Below are positions 8,241 through 16,131 of a stretch of 64,000 nucleotides of DNA, piece by piece (within the stretch, counting starts at the first letter, position 1; the number at the start of each line of letters is the position of its first letter). The DNA comes from Oscillospiraceae bacterium (GTDB taxonomy: Bacteria; Bacillota; Clostridia; Oscillospirales; CAG-272): contig SVTG01000002.1 in assembly GCA_015063895.1 (NCBI GenBank), positions 1 through 64,000 of the forward strand, in the 5' to 3' direction. The notes beneath the pieces were generated by a model. It was not told where the DNA came from and ran no database searches. It was given only the letters and a program-made list of their open reading frames with translations. Both the position numbers and the translations under genes were made by a program.

Positions 8241-10112
8241 GTGCATTTTCAAGGCTTTTTTTCGCGAATGCGGCGCGAATGGCAGTTTTATGCATGCGGT
8301 GCGTTGGCGGTGCTGTGTGCGGCGGTCTTTGCATGGGTCCTGCACGCGCGCACGCTACCAATGGCCGAGGGGTGGTATACCTATTATGCCTCGTGTATTC
8401 ATCAAGGGCTGCTGCCTTACCGTGATTTTGAATACCTGTATCCGCCCTTTTATATTTATTTTATTGCGCTGTTTGTCCGTGTGTTCGGGTATGAGCTTAT
8501 TTATCTGCGCCGTCTTGGCGTGGTTATTTTTGCCCTGATCGCATGGGCACTCTATCAAGCACTTACTGCGGCCTTTGGCAAAAAGCATGCGGTCGGTGCG
8601 TTTTTTGCCGTCTTGGCGGCAGTTTTTTATATGCAGTCCGAGGTGGTGCAGATCTTTTACGATTACGTGCGCGTAATGGACCTGGTCAATATTCTTGCCG
8701 TATGGCGCCTTTTTTTGGGTGTGCGTGCGCTCGCAGAGGGTCAGGCCGCTCAAAAAGCCTTGATACGGTGTGGATTTTGGCTGGGGCTGCTGTTGCAGAT
8801 CAAGCAAAACACGGGCCTTGTCATGCTGGCCTTTTGTCTTGTGCTGTGGGTGTTTCTTTCGGTTTGGCAAGGGCGCGATTGGCGGTGTACTGTAAAGGAG
8901 CTTGGCTGCTTGCTGGTGCCTGCACTGGCGGTCATGGCGGCGGTGCTGGCGGCGTTGGCGGCAACGGGATCACTCCGGGCATATTTTGATATGACCTGGG
9001 GGCGTGCAGCGGGCGCTAAGGGCGGACTTTTTGCCCTGCTGTTCGGTTGGGTAGGGCACAATCGGGGGGCTTTGCTTGGCGCGTTGCCCGTGGCGCTTTT
9101 CTTGCTCTTGCTGCTCGTGGCAGGCTATCAAACGGCAAAGCGCAGGTGCTCTTTTGACGATGCACGAGTAGCCCTGGCGGGTGGCGCGGCTTTTCTCGGG
9201 GTGCTGTTGATCTTTTGTCTGTCGGAGGCGTTTACAGCCGTGGTTTTATCGCGCCAAGCGCTCTCCGCTTATGCTGTTTTTCTGACCGTGTTGCCACTTT
9301 TTGTCGCAATGGGCGTGGTGGGTGTGATCGATATGGTACGGCATACCAAAAGACTGTATCCGTATTTGCCGTTTTTTGCGTTGTCGGGGGCATACGTTGC
9401 CGCCTCCTTTGCCTGTGCCAATTCGGGCGGCCTTGCCGATGGACAGGCCTATTTCGGCATTGCGTTTCTGGCGCTTGGCTTTTTTTTGGTGGCGCGCACG
9501 GTTGCGGCGTGCTTTAAGGGGCGTTGCTGCGTGTGGCTGGGGTGTGCCGTGCGGCTGCTGCCCGCCTTGCTTTGCTTGCTGCTTGCCTTGCAGTCGGCAG
9601 GGAAAAAGATGCTTGACACTTATAATTGGTGGGGCATGACCGAGAGCACGTATTGGCAAGCGAGTGAGCGTTCCCGTTTGCCGCTGCTGCGCGGGCTGCG
9701 CCTTTCCCCTGAAACGGTGGCGCTGTACGAGGGGGTGGTGGAGGCGATCCGCGAAAACGTGCCCGAGGGAGAGGACATTTATTGCTTTGCGCATATCCCC
9801 AGCTTTTACACGCTTACCGAACGCTCAGACCCCGGGGTAAGTGCTAAGGTGCAATGGTTTGACGTCGCGAGCGACGCGGCGGTGCTGGCTGATCGTGCTG
9901 TGCTTGCCGCGCACCCGCCCCGCGCTATTTTGCTTTATCATACCGAGGCGTATGCCTATGAGGCACACGAGGCCTCGTTTCGCGGCGGAAACGTATCGGG
10001 TATGCGACAAATGCGCGACTTCTTACTTGATCTTGTGGTAGTGGGGGGCTACGTTCATTACGGTGATTTCGAGGCACACGGCAACCGTCTTTCCGTATAT
10101 ATTTTGCCGTGA
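8241..10112 (+). CDS. GT-C type membrane glycosyltransferase (family 39/87-like)
   Basis: About 623 residues. I prefer the GTG at 8241 because GCGAGG lies 6-8 nt upstream; the in-frame GTG at 8232 overlaps that site. After the first helix the extracytoplasmic loop reads EGWYTYYA ... YRDFEYLYPP. This is the acidic, YPP-containing first loop typical of GT-C enzymes, which use polyprenyl-phosphate-linked sugars. About ten further hydrophobic helices follow, then a soluble C-terminal region of about 160 residues. Such enzymes decorate glycans, lipids or proteins outside the membrane. Acceptor and donor cannot be predicted. A terminator follows 8 bp after the stop. Confidence 0.8.
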   Translation: MHFQGFFSRMRREWQFYACGALAVLCAAVFAWVLHARTLPMAEGWYTYYASCIHQGLLPYRDFEYLYPPFYIYFIALFVRVFGYELIYLRRLGVVIFALIAWALYQALTAAFGKKHAVGAFFAVLAAVFYMQSEVVQIFYDYVRVMDLVNILAVWRLFLGVRALAEGQAAQKALIRCGFWLGLLLQIKQNTGLVMLAFCLVLWVFLSVWQGRDWRCTVKELGCLLVPALAVMAAVLAALAATGSLRAYFDMTWGRAAGAKGGLFALLFGWVGHNRGALLGALPVALFLLLLLVAGYQTAKRRCSFDDARVALAGGAAFLGVLLIFCLSEAFTAVVLSRQALSAYAVFLTVLPLFVAMGVVGVIDMVRHTKRLYPYLPFFALSGAYVAASFACANSGGLADGQAYFGIAFLALGFFLVARTVAACFKGRCCVWLGCAVRLLPALLCLLLALQSAGKKMLDTYNWWGMTESTYWQASERSRLPLLRGLRLSPETVALYEGVVEAIRENVPEGEDIYCFAHIPSFYTLTERSDPGVSAKVQWFDVASDAAVLADRAVLAAHPPRAILLYHTEAYAYEAHEASFRGGNVSGMRQMRDFLLDLVVVGGYVHYGDFEAHGNRLSVYILP

Positions 10113-10119
10113 AATAAAT

Positions 10120-10146
10120 AAAAAGCCCCGTAATGGGGCTTTTTAT
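10120..10146. terminator. Bidirectional terminator
   Basis: AAAAAGCCCC/GGGGCTTTTT stem with loop GTAAT, between the convergent genes ending at 10112 and 10154. Confidence 0.9.
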
Positions 10147-10153
10147 GTTGCGT

Positions 10154-10942
10154 TTATTCACCGTCCAGCATCGTGCGGATACGGTTTACGGCGTCAAAGG
10201 CGCGCTGTAAGAATGCTTCGTTGGTGTAATCCTGGTAGAAGGAGGGGCGTTTGCCAACCTCCAGCGTCAGGCACCCTTGGTAGTTGTAGCGCTTCATCAG
10301 CTCTACCCCACGGTTGAAGTCAAACTTGCCGTCAAAGGGGAGAATGTGCAGGTCCTCCTCAAACACGGCGTTGTTGTCTTCTATGTGTGTGCATACGAGC
10401 TGATCGCCAAACAGCGTCATAAGCTCAACGTCGGGCATGCAGCAGAGCTGATGACCGGTATCCCAGCAGAAGCCAACGTTATCGGCATTTCTGAAGTCGT
10501 GAAACGCCCAGCAAATATTATAAAGGAATCTCTGGTTTTCAAAGGCGATCGTAACACCCTTCTTTGCCGCGTATTCGACGAGCCTGGTGTATCTGGCGCG
10601 GCCGATGTCGGTGATGGTGGGGGGAGTGCGGCCCGAGGAAAGATGGACGGTGGCGATGGGGGCACCAAAGGCCACACAGCAATCAATAGAGTCAGTGAGA
10701 TCGCGGTACGTATCCTCGGCGGCGGGAATATCGAGCCACATATTGTTGATGGTGTTGAAGGGGGCGTGCAGCTGGTCAAAGGTAAGACCTGCATTCAGCA
10801 CGGCCTCGGCCGTATCCTTCATTTTTTCGGGGGTGCTTGAATCCAGCAGGATCTTGGTAAAGCCTGCGTCTTTGATCATGGCGGCGGCCTGTTTTGCAGA
10901 AAGGCCGGGTGCTGCAAATAAATTGATACCAATGTCTCTCAT
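10154..10942 (-). CDS. Sugar phosphate isomerase/epimerase, tandem paralogue 1
   Basis: A 262-residue xylose-isomerase-like TIM barrel (AP_endonuc_2 family). Key segments: FDQLHAPF, TVHLSSG, TIAFENQ (metal Glu), GFCWDTGHQL (Asp, His), VCTHIEDN (His/Glu) and CLTLEVGK (final metal Glu). AAGGAG precedes the ATG by 6 nt. It lies about 80 bp downstream of a near-identical paralogue on the same strand. Differences cluster in a few stretches, for example in the region after FCWDTGHQL and in the C-terminal helix, while other blocks of about 100 bp are almost unchanged. The intergenic region between the pair holds a second ribosome site but no obvious terminator. Substrate unknown. Confidence 0.85.
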   Translation of the reverse strand: MRDIGINLFAAPGLSAKQAAAMIKDAGFTKILLDSSTPEKMKDTAEAVLNAGLTFDQLHAPFNTINNMWLDIPAAEDTYRDLTDSIDCCVAFGAPIATVHLSSGRTPPTITDIGRARYTRLVEYAAKKGVTIAFENQRFLYNICWAFHDFRNADNVGFCWDTGHQLCCMPDVELMTLFGDQLVCTHIEDNNAVFEEDLHILPFDGKFDFNRGVELMKRYNYQGCLTLEVGKRPSFYQDYTNEAFLQRAFDAVNRIRTMLDGE

Positions 10943-11024
10943 AGTTAACTCCTTGTTTTGCGATAAAGATGCGTGATGGCACGCATATTGTGAAAATACA
11001 GCCTCGCTCGGGGTGTTTTTGTGT

Positions 11025-11813
11025 TTATTCTCCGTCCATCATCGTGCGGAGACGGCTTGCAGCGTCAAAGGCACGCTGTAAGAATGCTTCGGCGGTGTAG
11101 TCCTTATAGAAGTTGGGATTCTGCCAGACCTCCAGCGTCAGGCACCCTTTGTAGTTGTAACGCTTCATCAGCTCCGCTCCACGGTTGAAGTCAAACTTGC
11201 CGTCAAAGGGAAGAATGTGCAGGTCCTCCTCAAACACGGCGTTGTTGTCTTCTATGTGTGTGCATACGAGCTGATCGCCAAACAGCGTCATCATCTCAAC
11301 GTCGGGCGTAGCGCACAGCTGGTGCCCGGTGTCCCAGCAGAAGCCGACGTTGTCGGTGTCTTTGAAATCATGAAGTGCCCAGGCAATGTTATGCAGAAAC
11401 GATTGGTTTTCAAATGCAATGGTGATGCCCTTTTTTGCGGCATATTCCACGAGCCTGGTGTATCTGGCGCGGCCGATATCGGTAACGGTGGGGGGAGTGC
11501 GGCCCGAGGAAAGATGGACGGTGGCGATGGGGGCACCAAAGGCTACGCAGCAATCGATGGCGTCAGTGAGATCGCGGAGCGTATCCTCGCCCTTGTCGGT
11601 ATCGCGCCACATATTGTTGATGGTGTTGAAGGGGGCGTGCAGCTGGTCAAAGGTAAGCCCTGCATTCAGTACAGCCTCGGCCGTATCCTTCATTTTTTCG
11701 GGGGTGCTTGCATCGATCAGAATTTTGGTAAAGCCAATGCTTTTAATGAGCCTCGCGGCTTCCTTCGCATCAAGGCCGGATGCGGCGTATAAGCTGATAC
11801 CAAGATCTCTCAT
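11025..11813 (-). CDS. Sugar phosphate isomerase/epimerase, tandem paralogue 2
   Basis: A 262-residue TIM barrel with the same metal-site segments as its neighbour. The start is the ATG at 11813, 7 nt after AAGGAG and collinear with the paralogue; an in-frame TTG at 11819 lacks that spacing. It probably forms an operon with the PHP-domain gene upstream (gap about 20 bp) and the first paralogue downstream. Two nearly identical isomerases side by side suggest recent duplication, with either dosage or slight specialisation. Confidence 0.85.
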   Translation of the reverse strand: MRDLGISLYAASGLDAKEAARLIKSIGFTKILIDASTPEKMKDTAEAVLNAGLTFDQLHAPFNTINNMWRDTDKGEDTLRDLTDAIDCCVAFGAPIATVHLSSGRTPPTVTDIGRARYTRLVEYAAKKGITIAFENQSFLHNIAWALHDFKDTDNVGFCWDTGHQLCATPDVEMMTLFGDQLVCTHIEDNNAVFEEDLHILPFDGKFDFNRGAELMKRYNYKGCLTLEVWQNPNFYKDYTAEAFLQRAFDAASRLRTMMDGE

Positions 11814-11834
11814 AATCAAACTCCTTTTTGGATT

Positions 11835-12929
11835 TTATTTTGTGATAAAAATGGGATTTCCGATCGCCGCGGGCCCACCGTCCTCGTCGCGCAGGACCTC
11901 TACGCGGTAGAAGCGGCGCTTTTGTGCCTTCAGCGCGACCGCGAAGGGCATCGTGAGGGGCGCCGAGTAGGCAATGCCCTTGTCAGTATGGATATCCACG
12001 CGGTATTTTTTATCGGGGTCGTACATCAATTCGTGTGCGTCCTCGATCTTGACCTGCAGGGTCATGCCCTCCTGCCACGGGACGGTGGCGCCCGTCGGGT
12101 TGCCGTCAAGGCTCATTTTGATGCCGACGTAGCCCGAGTTCAGGTCGCCTGCGCGCAAGCGCTGTACGTACTCGCGGCAGATCGGGTCTTTCACGTATAC
12201 GGTGTTTGCACCGCTGTTTTTGGGCTGGTAATGGGCATCGGCCGTGGCGGTATTATACACGCGCATATCGGCCGAAAGCATATCAAGCCAAAGACGGTAG
12301 TTGTCCTGCGTGTGGGGGTTTAATTGGTCGGCATAGCTGTCGGTATAGATGATCTCAATGGCTGTGCCGTCGCCAAAATAAAAATCCTCGATCTTGTCGC
12401 TTTTGATCTGCTGCTTGGGGTGTGCGTTGACAAAGGCGCCGCCCTCGGCGAGCACCGCGTCCTTGATCTCAAGAAATTTTTCACGCGACATGGGCAGGTA
12501 GAGGAAATGTCCCTCCACACCGCCCGTGAACTGAAATTCATCGGGGAATTGATGCAGAACGCGTTCAAGGGATTCCCGCTCCTGAAAGATCATCAGGTAG
12601 TGGCAGTAAAGGGGCGGCTCGGTCGTCCATTTGCCCCCCGGCTCTGTGCCGTACAGGAAAAATGAAGGGTCAAATTCGGGCAGATACTGATGGCGTACCT
12701 GACGGTGGTCCATCAGACCCACAAAATCAAGCTTTAGCTCGTGCTTTGCCTGTAGCCATTCGGTGGGCAGGGTGGTACCGTCACTGGTGCCCCCCGAGTT
12801 GCTGTGCGCGTGGTAATCGCCGTAGCGCGCGGTCCGCCCCTCGTAAAGCGCGTCAAGGGCGCTGAAATCGGGATTGGTAACGACCTCGTGCGGGTCGCTT
12901 TCAAAGGTGTGATCAATAATATGCTTCAT
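11835..12929 (-). CDS. PHP-domain metal-dependent hydrolase
   Basis: A 364-residue protein with PHP superfamily signatures: YGDYHAHSNSGGTSDGT (first metal His pair), GLMDH, FVNAHP and ATADAHY (last metal Asp/His). PHP proteins are trinuclear-metal phosphoesterases or related hydrolases. The C-terminal 90 residues form a separate beta-rich segment after the barrel. AGGAGG lies 5 nt before the ATG. It is the first gene of a minus-strand operon with two sugar isomerases, which points to a sugar or sugar-phosphate substrate. The exact reaction is not determinable. Confidence 0.8.
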   Translation of the reverse strand: MKHIIDHTFESDPHEVVTNPDFSALDALYEGRTARYGDYHAHSNSGGTSDGTTLPTEWLQAKHELKLDFVGLMDHRQVRHQYLPEFDPSFFLYGTEPGGKWTTEPPLYCHYLMIFQERESLERVLHQFPDEFQFTGGVEGHFLYLPMSREKFLEIKDAVLAEGGAFVNAHPKQQIKSDKIEDFYFGDGTAIEIIYTDSYADQLNPHTQDNYRLWLDMLSADMRVYNTATADAHYQPKNSGANTVYVKDPICREYVQRLRAGDLNSGYVGIKMSLDGNPTGATVPWQEGMTLQVKIEDAHELMYDPDKKYRVDIHTDKGIAYSAPLTMPFAVALKAQKRRFYRVEVLRDEDGGPAAIGNPIFITK

Positions 12930-13052
12930 AATAGCCTCCTGTAATCGCCATGCGCGTGGCAGAAATTACAGCCCCATTGTAGCACTTTTATTTTGGCATT
13001 GCAAGTCAAAACGTGAAAAAAACGCTTTTTTTTGAAAAAGCGCATTTTTCTC

Positions 13053-13081
13053 TTGCAAATGGGTCAAATATTTGATATAAT
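13053..13081 (+). promoter_or_regulatory. Promoter of the SRP RNA
   Basis: TTGCAA (13053-13058), 17-bp spacer, TATAAT (13076-13081), placing the transcript start near 13088, just where the terminal stem of the SRP RNA begins. Confidence 0.85.
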
Positions 13082-13088
13082 AACAAGG

Positions 13089-13390
13089 TAAGCCGTAAAA
13101 TAAGGCCATACCAGCCGGGGGAGTAGCGGGGCCCTGCACCTGAAATCCGCTATACGCAGGGGTGGATCCCTTTTTTGAGGACCGAAGCAATGCGGTCCGG
13201 CGCGTATTCTTTTGTGTTGACGAGTGGGTCTTGCGCAATCGGTGGCCGTGAACCATGTCAGGTGGGGAACCAAGCAGCATTAAGCGGTTCTCCCGATGTG
13301 CCGCGAGGGTGCCTGCTTTGAGCAAAAGGTGCGAATGCCGCGCAAAGGTGACGTTCGATTGAAAGGTGTATGGTCTTATTTTGCGGCTTA
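13089..13390 (+). ncRNA. ffs: Signal recognition particle RNA, large Bacillus type
   Basis: About 300 nt with the Alu domain found in Bacillus and Clostridium. The 5' segment AGCCGTAAAATAAGGCC pairs with the 3' segment ending GGTCTTATTTTGCGGCT. The Alu core around 13110-13170 matches the Bacillus scRNA pattern (GGGGAGTAGCGG, CCCTGCACCTG, AATCCGCTATA). Domain IV reads CCATGTCAGG then AGCAGCATTAAG around 13250-13285, the binding site for Ffh. The GGAA tetraloop is kept, but the closing helix is TGG/CCA instead of the usual TCC/GGA, a compensatory change. It lies directly upstream of dnaX-ebfC-recR, as in Bacillus subtilis. The strand follows the match to the Bacillus RNA. Confidence 0.93.
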
Positions 13391-13441
13391 GCTTTTTATC
13401 AAATCGCCGCTGTGGCGTTTTAATTGAAGGGGGTGTGGCAG

Positions 13442-15106
13442 ATGCATCAGGCTTTATATCGCAAATGGCGTCCGAAGACCTTTGACGACGTATGCGGTCA
13501 AGAGCATATTACTGCCGTGTTGCGTCACGAGATCAAAAACGGTGCACCCAGTCATGCTTATTTGTTTTGCGGCTCGCGCGGTACGGGTAAGACGACCTGC
13601 GCCAAAATTTTAGCCAAGGCCGTCAACTGCCTATCGCCCGAAAACGGCAACCCCTGCGGCAAATGTGCCGCCTGTGTGGCGATCGAAAACGGCAGCGCTA
13701 CCGACGTGCTTGAAATGGACGCCGCCTCCAACAATGGTGTTGATAATATCCGCGATATCCGCGACGAGGTGGTGTATACCCCCTCCAGCCTGCGCTATCG
13801 CGTGTATATCGTTGACGAGGTGCACATGCTCTCCTCAAGCGCTTTCAATGCGCTTTTGAAAACGCTGGAGGAGCCGCCCGCGCACGTGATCTTCGTGCTG
13901 GCAACGACCGAGCTGCATAAGCTCCCCGCCACGATCGTGTCGCGCTGTCAGCGCTTTGATTTCCGCCGTATTGCGACAGCCGTTTTGTCGGCGCGTATTA
14001 CTTATATTGCCAAGGAGGAGGGCATTTCTCTTACCTCCGATGCCGCTGAGCGCATTGCGCGTATGGCGCAGGGCGGTATGCGCGACGCGATCAGCCTGTT
14101 AGAGCTTTGTGCGGGCGGCGGTCGCGCCGTGGATATTGCTACGGTCAACGAGATGATGGGGTCGGTTGGCAGAGAGGGCACGCTCTCGCTCGTGGAGGCC
14201 GTGCTTGATGCAAATTACGACGCCATATTCGCTGCCGTAGACGAGGCCGTAGCCGCCTCGCGCGATCTCGAGATCTTCTGGCAGGATCTGATCGCCCTTT
14301 ACCGCGATCTTTTGGTGATGAAGACCACCACGGAGGCAGCGCGTTACCTCGATCTTGCCGATACTGAGGCGGCAGCGCTTTCAGCGCTGGCTGACCGCTT
14401 TAAAAAGGGAATGCTGCTGGCGCATTGCCGACTTTTGGAGGATGCGCTGTTTGCCATGCAAAAGGCCAATGCCGTCAAGCGCATGGTGGCGGAGCTGACG
14501 TTGGTGCGCTTGTGCGATCCGCGCCTGGATACCTCCGTTGAGGGATTGCTCGCGCGTGTTGAGCGCTTAGAGGAGGCGGCCGTAACGGGTGGATTTTCCC
14601 GTGAGTCGACACCGACCGTACCGCAAGCGAAAAACGAGGTGCCGCCTGTGGCGACACCCGATACAAAGCCCGCCGCACCGGCGGCACCCACGGTGAAGCC
14701 AAAGGCACCTGCGCCCGAGGCGGCCGTCAAGGTAGTGCCTGGGTCAAAATCAATACCGCAAAAGCCCGTCGGTACCGGCCGTGTGCTGACGCGTATGCGC
14801 GGCTTTGCCAACTGTGTGGCGCGCATGGCGCGCGACAATGCAATGGTGGCGTCCTTTCTTGGCGATGCGCGCGCCTTTCTTGACGAGGCGGGGCGTGTCG
14901 TGGTCGTATTGCCCAACGCCTTTGCTGAGATGATGTTAGAGCAGGGAAACGGGCGCGATGCACTTCGTCACGCGCTTTGCCTTGAGCTGCAGCGTGAGGT
15001 GCGCGACGGTGATCTGATCATGGAAACGGCAGAAAATTCTACCGTCAAAACCGATACTGTAATAGATGATATTTTATCTGCCGCCGAGCAAAACGGACAG
15101 GCATAA
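13442..15106 (+). CDS. dnaX: DNA polymerase III subunit gamma/tau
   Basis: A 554-residue clamp-loader subunit; the ATG at 13442 follows GAAGGGGG by 8 nt. The N-terminus MHQALYRKWRPKTFDDVCGQ is typical. Walker A GSRGTGKTT is near residues 44-52, the zinc module has four Cys between residues 63 and 78, and the Walker B/DExx region VDEVHML is near 124-130. The sensor region (LEEPPAHVIFVLATTELHKLP) and lid/collar domains follow. A Pro/Ala-rich linker at about 390-440 leads to a C-terminal tau-like domain. It forms an operon with ebfC and recR. I found no convincing slippery heptamer for programmed frameshifting, so a single product is likely. Confidence 0.97.
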   Translation: MHQALYRKWRPKTFDDVCGQEHITAVLRHEIKNGAPSHAYLFCGSRGTGKTTCAKILAKAVNCLSPENGNPCGKCAACVAIENGSATDVLEMDAASNNGVDNIRDIRDEVVYTPSSLRYRVYIVDEVHMLSSSAFNALLKTLEEPPAHVIFVLATTELHKLPATIVSRCQRFDFRRIATAVLSARITYIAKEEGISLTSDAAERIARMAQGGMRDAISLLELCAGGGRAVDIATVNEMMGSVGREGTLSLVEAVLDANYDAIFAAVDEAVAASRDLEIFWQDLIALYRDLLVMKTTTEAARYLDLADTEAAALSALADRFKKGMLLAHCRLLEDALFAMQKANAVKRMVAELTLVRLCDPRLDTSVEGLLARVERLEEAAVTGGFSRESTPTVPQAKNEVPPVATPDTKPAAPAAPTVKPKAPAPEAAVKVVPGSKSIPQKPVGTGRVLTRMRGFANCVARMARDNAMVASFLGDARAFLDEAGRVVVVLPNAFAEMMLEQGNGRDALRHALCLELQREVRDGDLIMETAENSTVKTDTVIDDILSAAEQNGQA

Positions 15107-15124
15107 CTGTAAAGGAGAACGAGT

Positions 15125-15478
15125 ATGAGAGCAAATTATCAAAGAGGCGGCATGGGCGGCGGCAATATGAACGCGATGCTGCAGCAGGCACAGAAGATGC
15201 AGGAGGATATGGCCGCCAAGCAAGAGGAGCTTGAGGCACGCGAATATGATATTTCGGCAGGTGGCGGTGCCGTTAACCTGAAGATCAACGGCAAAAAGCA
15301 GATCCTTTCGCTTGATATCGATCCCGAGATCGTAGATCCCGATGATATTGAAACGCTGTCTGATATTCTGATCGCCGCTGTAAACGAGGCGATCAAGCGC
15401 GTAGAGGATACGAGCAACGAGGAAATGTCTAAGATCACAGGCGCACTCGGTATGCCCGGCATTCCGGGGCTGTTTTGA
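15125..15478 (+). CDS. ebfC: YbaB/EbfC family nucleoid-associated protein
   Basis: A 117-residue protein with a Gly/Met-rich N-terminus (GGMGGGNMNAMLQQAQKMQ), a long first helix (MQEDMAAKQEELEAREYD), a central three-stranded sheet with GGGAVNLKINGKKQ, and a C-terminal helix. The family forms DNA-binding dimers of a tweezer shape. AAAGGAGAA precedes the start. It lies between dnaX and recR and its stop overlaps the recR start (TGATG). Its role in recombination is inferred from conserved synteny. Confidence 0.95.
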   Translation: MRANYQRGGMGGGNMNAMLQQAQKMQEDMAAKQEELEAREYDISAGGGAVNLKINGKKQILSLDIDPEIVDPDDIETLSDILIAAVNEAIKRVEDTSNEEMSKITGALGMPGIPGLF

Positions 15479-16077
15479 TGAATACGGGAATTGAGGCATT
15501 GGATATCCTGGCTGAGCAGTTTGCGCGCTTGCCGGGTATCGGGCGCAAGTCGGCTCAGCGCCTGGCGCTCGCCCTGCTTGAGTATACGCCCGAGGATATT
15601 GCCGCCTTTACGGCGGCGATCGGTGACGCCAAGGAAAAGATCCACCGCTGCCCGATTTGTGAAAATCTCACCGACCGCGAGGTCTGCCCCGTGTGTGCCA
15701 ATCCCGCGCGTGACAAGAGTGTGATCTGCGTGGTAGAGGACGCCCGTGCTGTGATGGCCTTTGAGAGGGTACGCTCCTATAACGGTGTGTATCACGTGCT
15801 GCACGGTTTGATCTCTCCGATGAGCGGCATTACGCCCGATACGCTGACGCTGCGTGAGTTGCTGCTGCGTTTGCAGGACGACACGGTAAAGGAAGTGATC
15901 GTGGCGACGGGTGCCACCACCGAGGGTGAGGCGACCGCTATGTATATTTCCCGCCTGCTCTCGCCCCTTGGCATCAAGGTCACGCGTCTGGCGCACGGTA
16001 TTCCGTACGGCGGCGAGCTTGAATATGCCGATGAAATTACACTCTCCCGTGCCCTTGAGGGCCGCCGTGATTTTTAA
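15478..16077 (+). CDS. recR: Recombination mediator RecR
   Basis: A 199-residue protein; the ATG at 15478 overlaps the ebfC stop by one base (an in-frame TTG at 15475 is less likely). Domains in order: helix-hairpin-helix (LPGIGRKSAQRLALAL), zinc finger (CPIC then CPVC), Toprim domain (VICVVEDARAVMAFE), and a C-terminal segment with GGELEYADEITLSRALEGR. RecR works with RecO and RecF to load RecA on gapped single-stranded DNA. It is the third gene of the dnaX operon and is followed by a strong terminator. Confidence 0.97.
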   Translation: MNTGIEALDILAEQFARLPGIGRKSAQRLALALLEYTPEDIAAFTAAIGDAKEKIHRCPICENLTDREVCPVCANPARDKSVICVVEDARAVMAFERVRSYNGVYHVLHGLISPMSGITPDTLTLRELLLRLQDDTVKEVIVATGATTEGEATAMYISRLLSPLGIKVTRLAHGIPYGGELEYADEITLSRALEGRRDF

Positions 16078-16084
16078 GAAAGCA

Positions 16085-16120
16085 AAAAGAAACCGCTTGA
16101 TTTTCAAGCGGTTTCTTTTT
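16085..16120. terminator. Bidirectional terminator
   Basis: AAAAGAAACCGCTTG/CAAGCGGTTTCTTTT stem with a short T loop, between recR and the convergent alkaline phosphatase gene. Confidence 0.9.
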
Positions 16121-16131
16121 ATGCGTTTGAA

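Noticed and set aside
13064..13325. Minus-strand open frames over the SRP RNA
   Set aside because: The region is fully explained by a structured RNA with its own promoter.
14625..14640. Possible slippery site for dnaX frameshifting (GCGAAAAAC)
   Set aside because: In the reading frame it does not fit X-XXY-YYZ, and no stop or stem is placed to make a gamma product.
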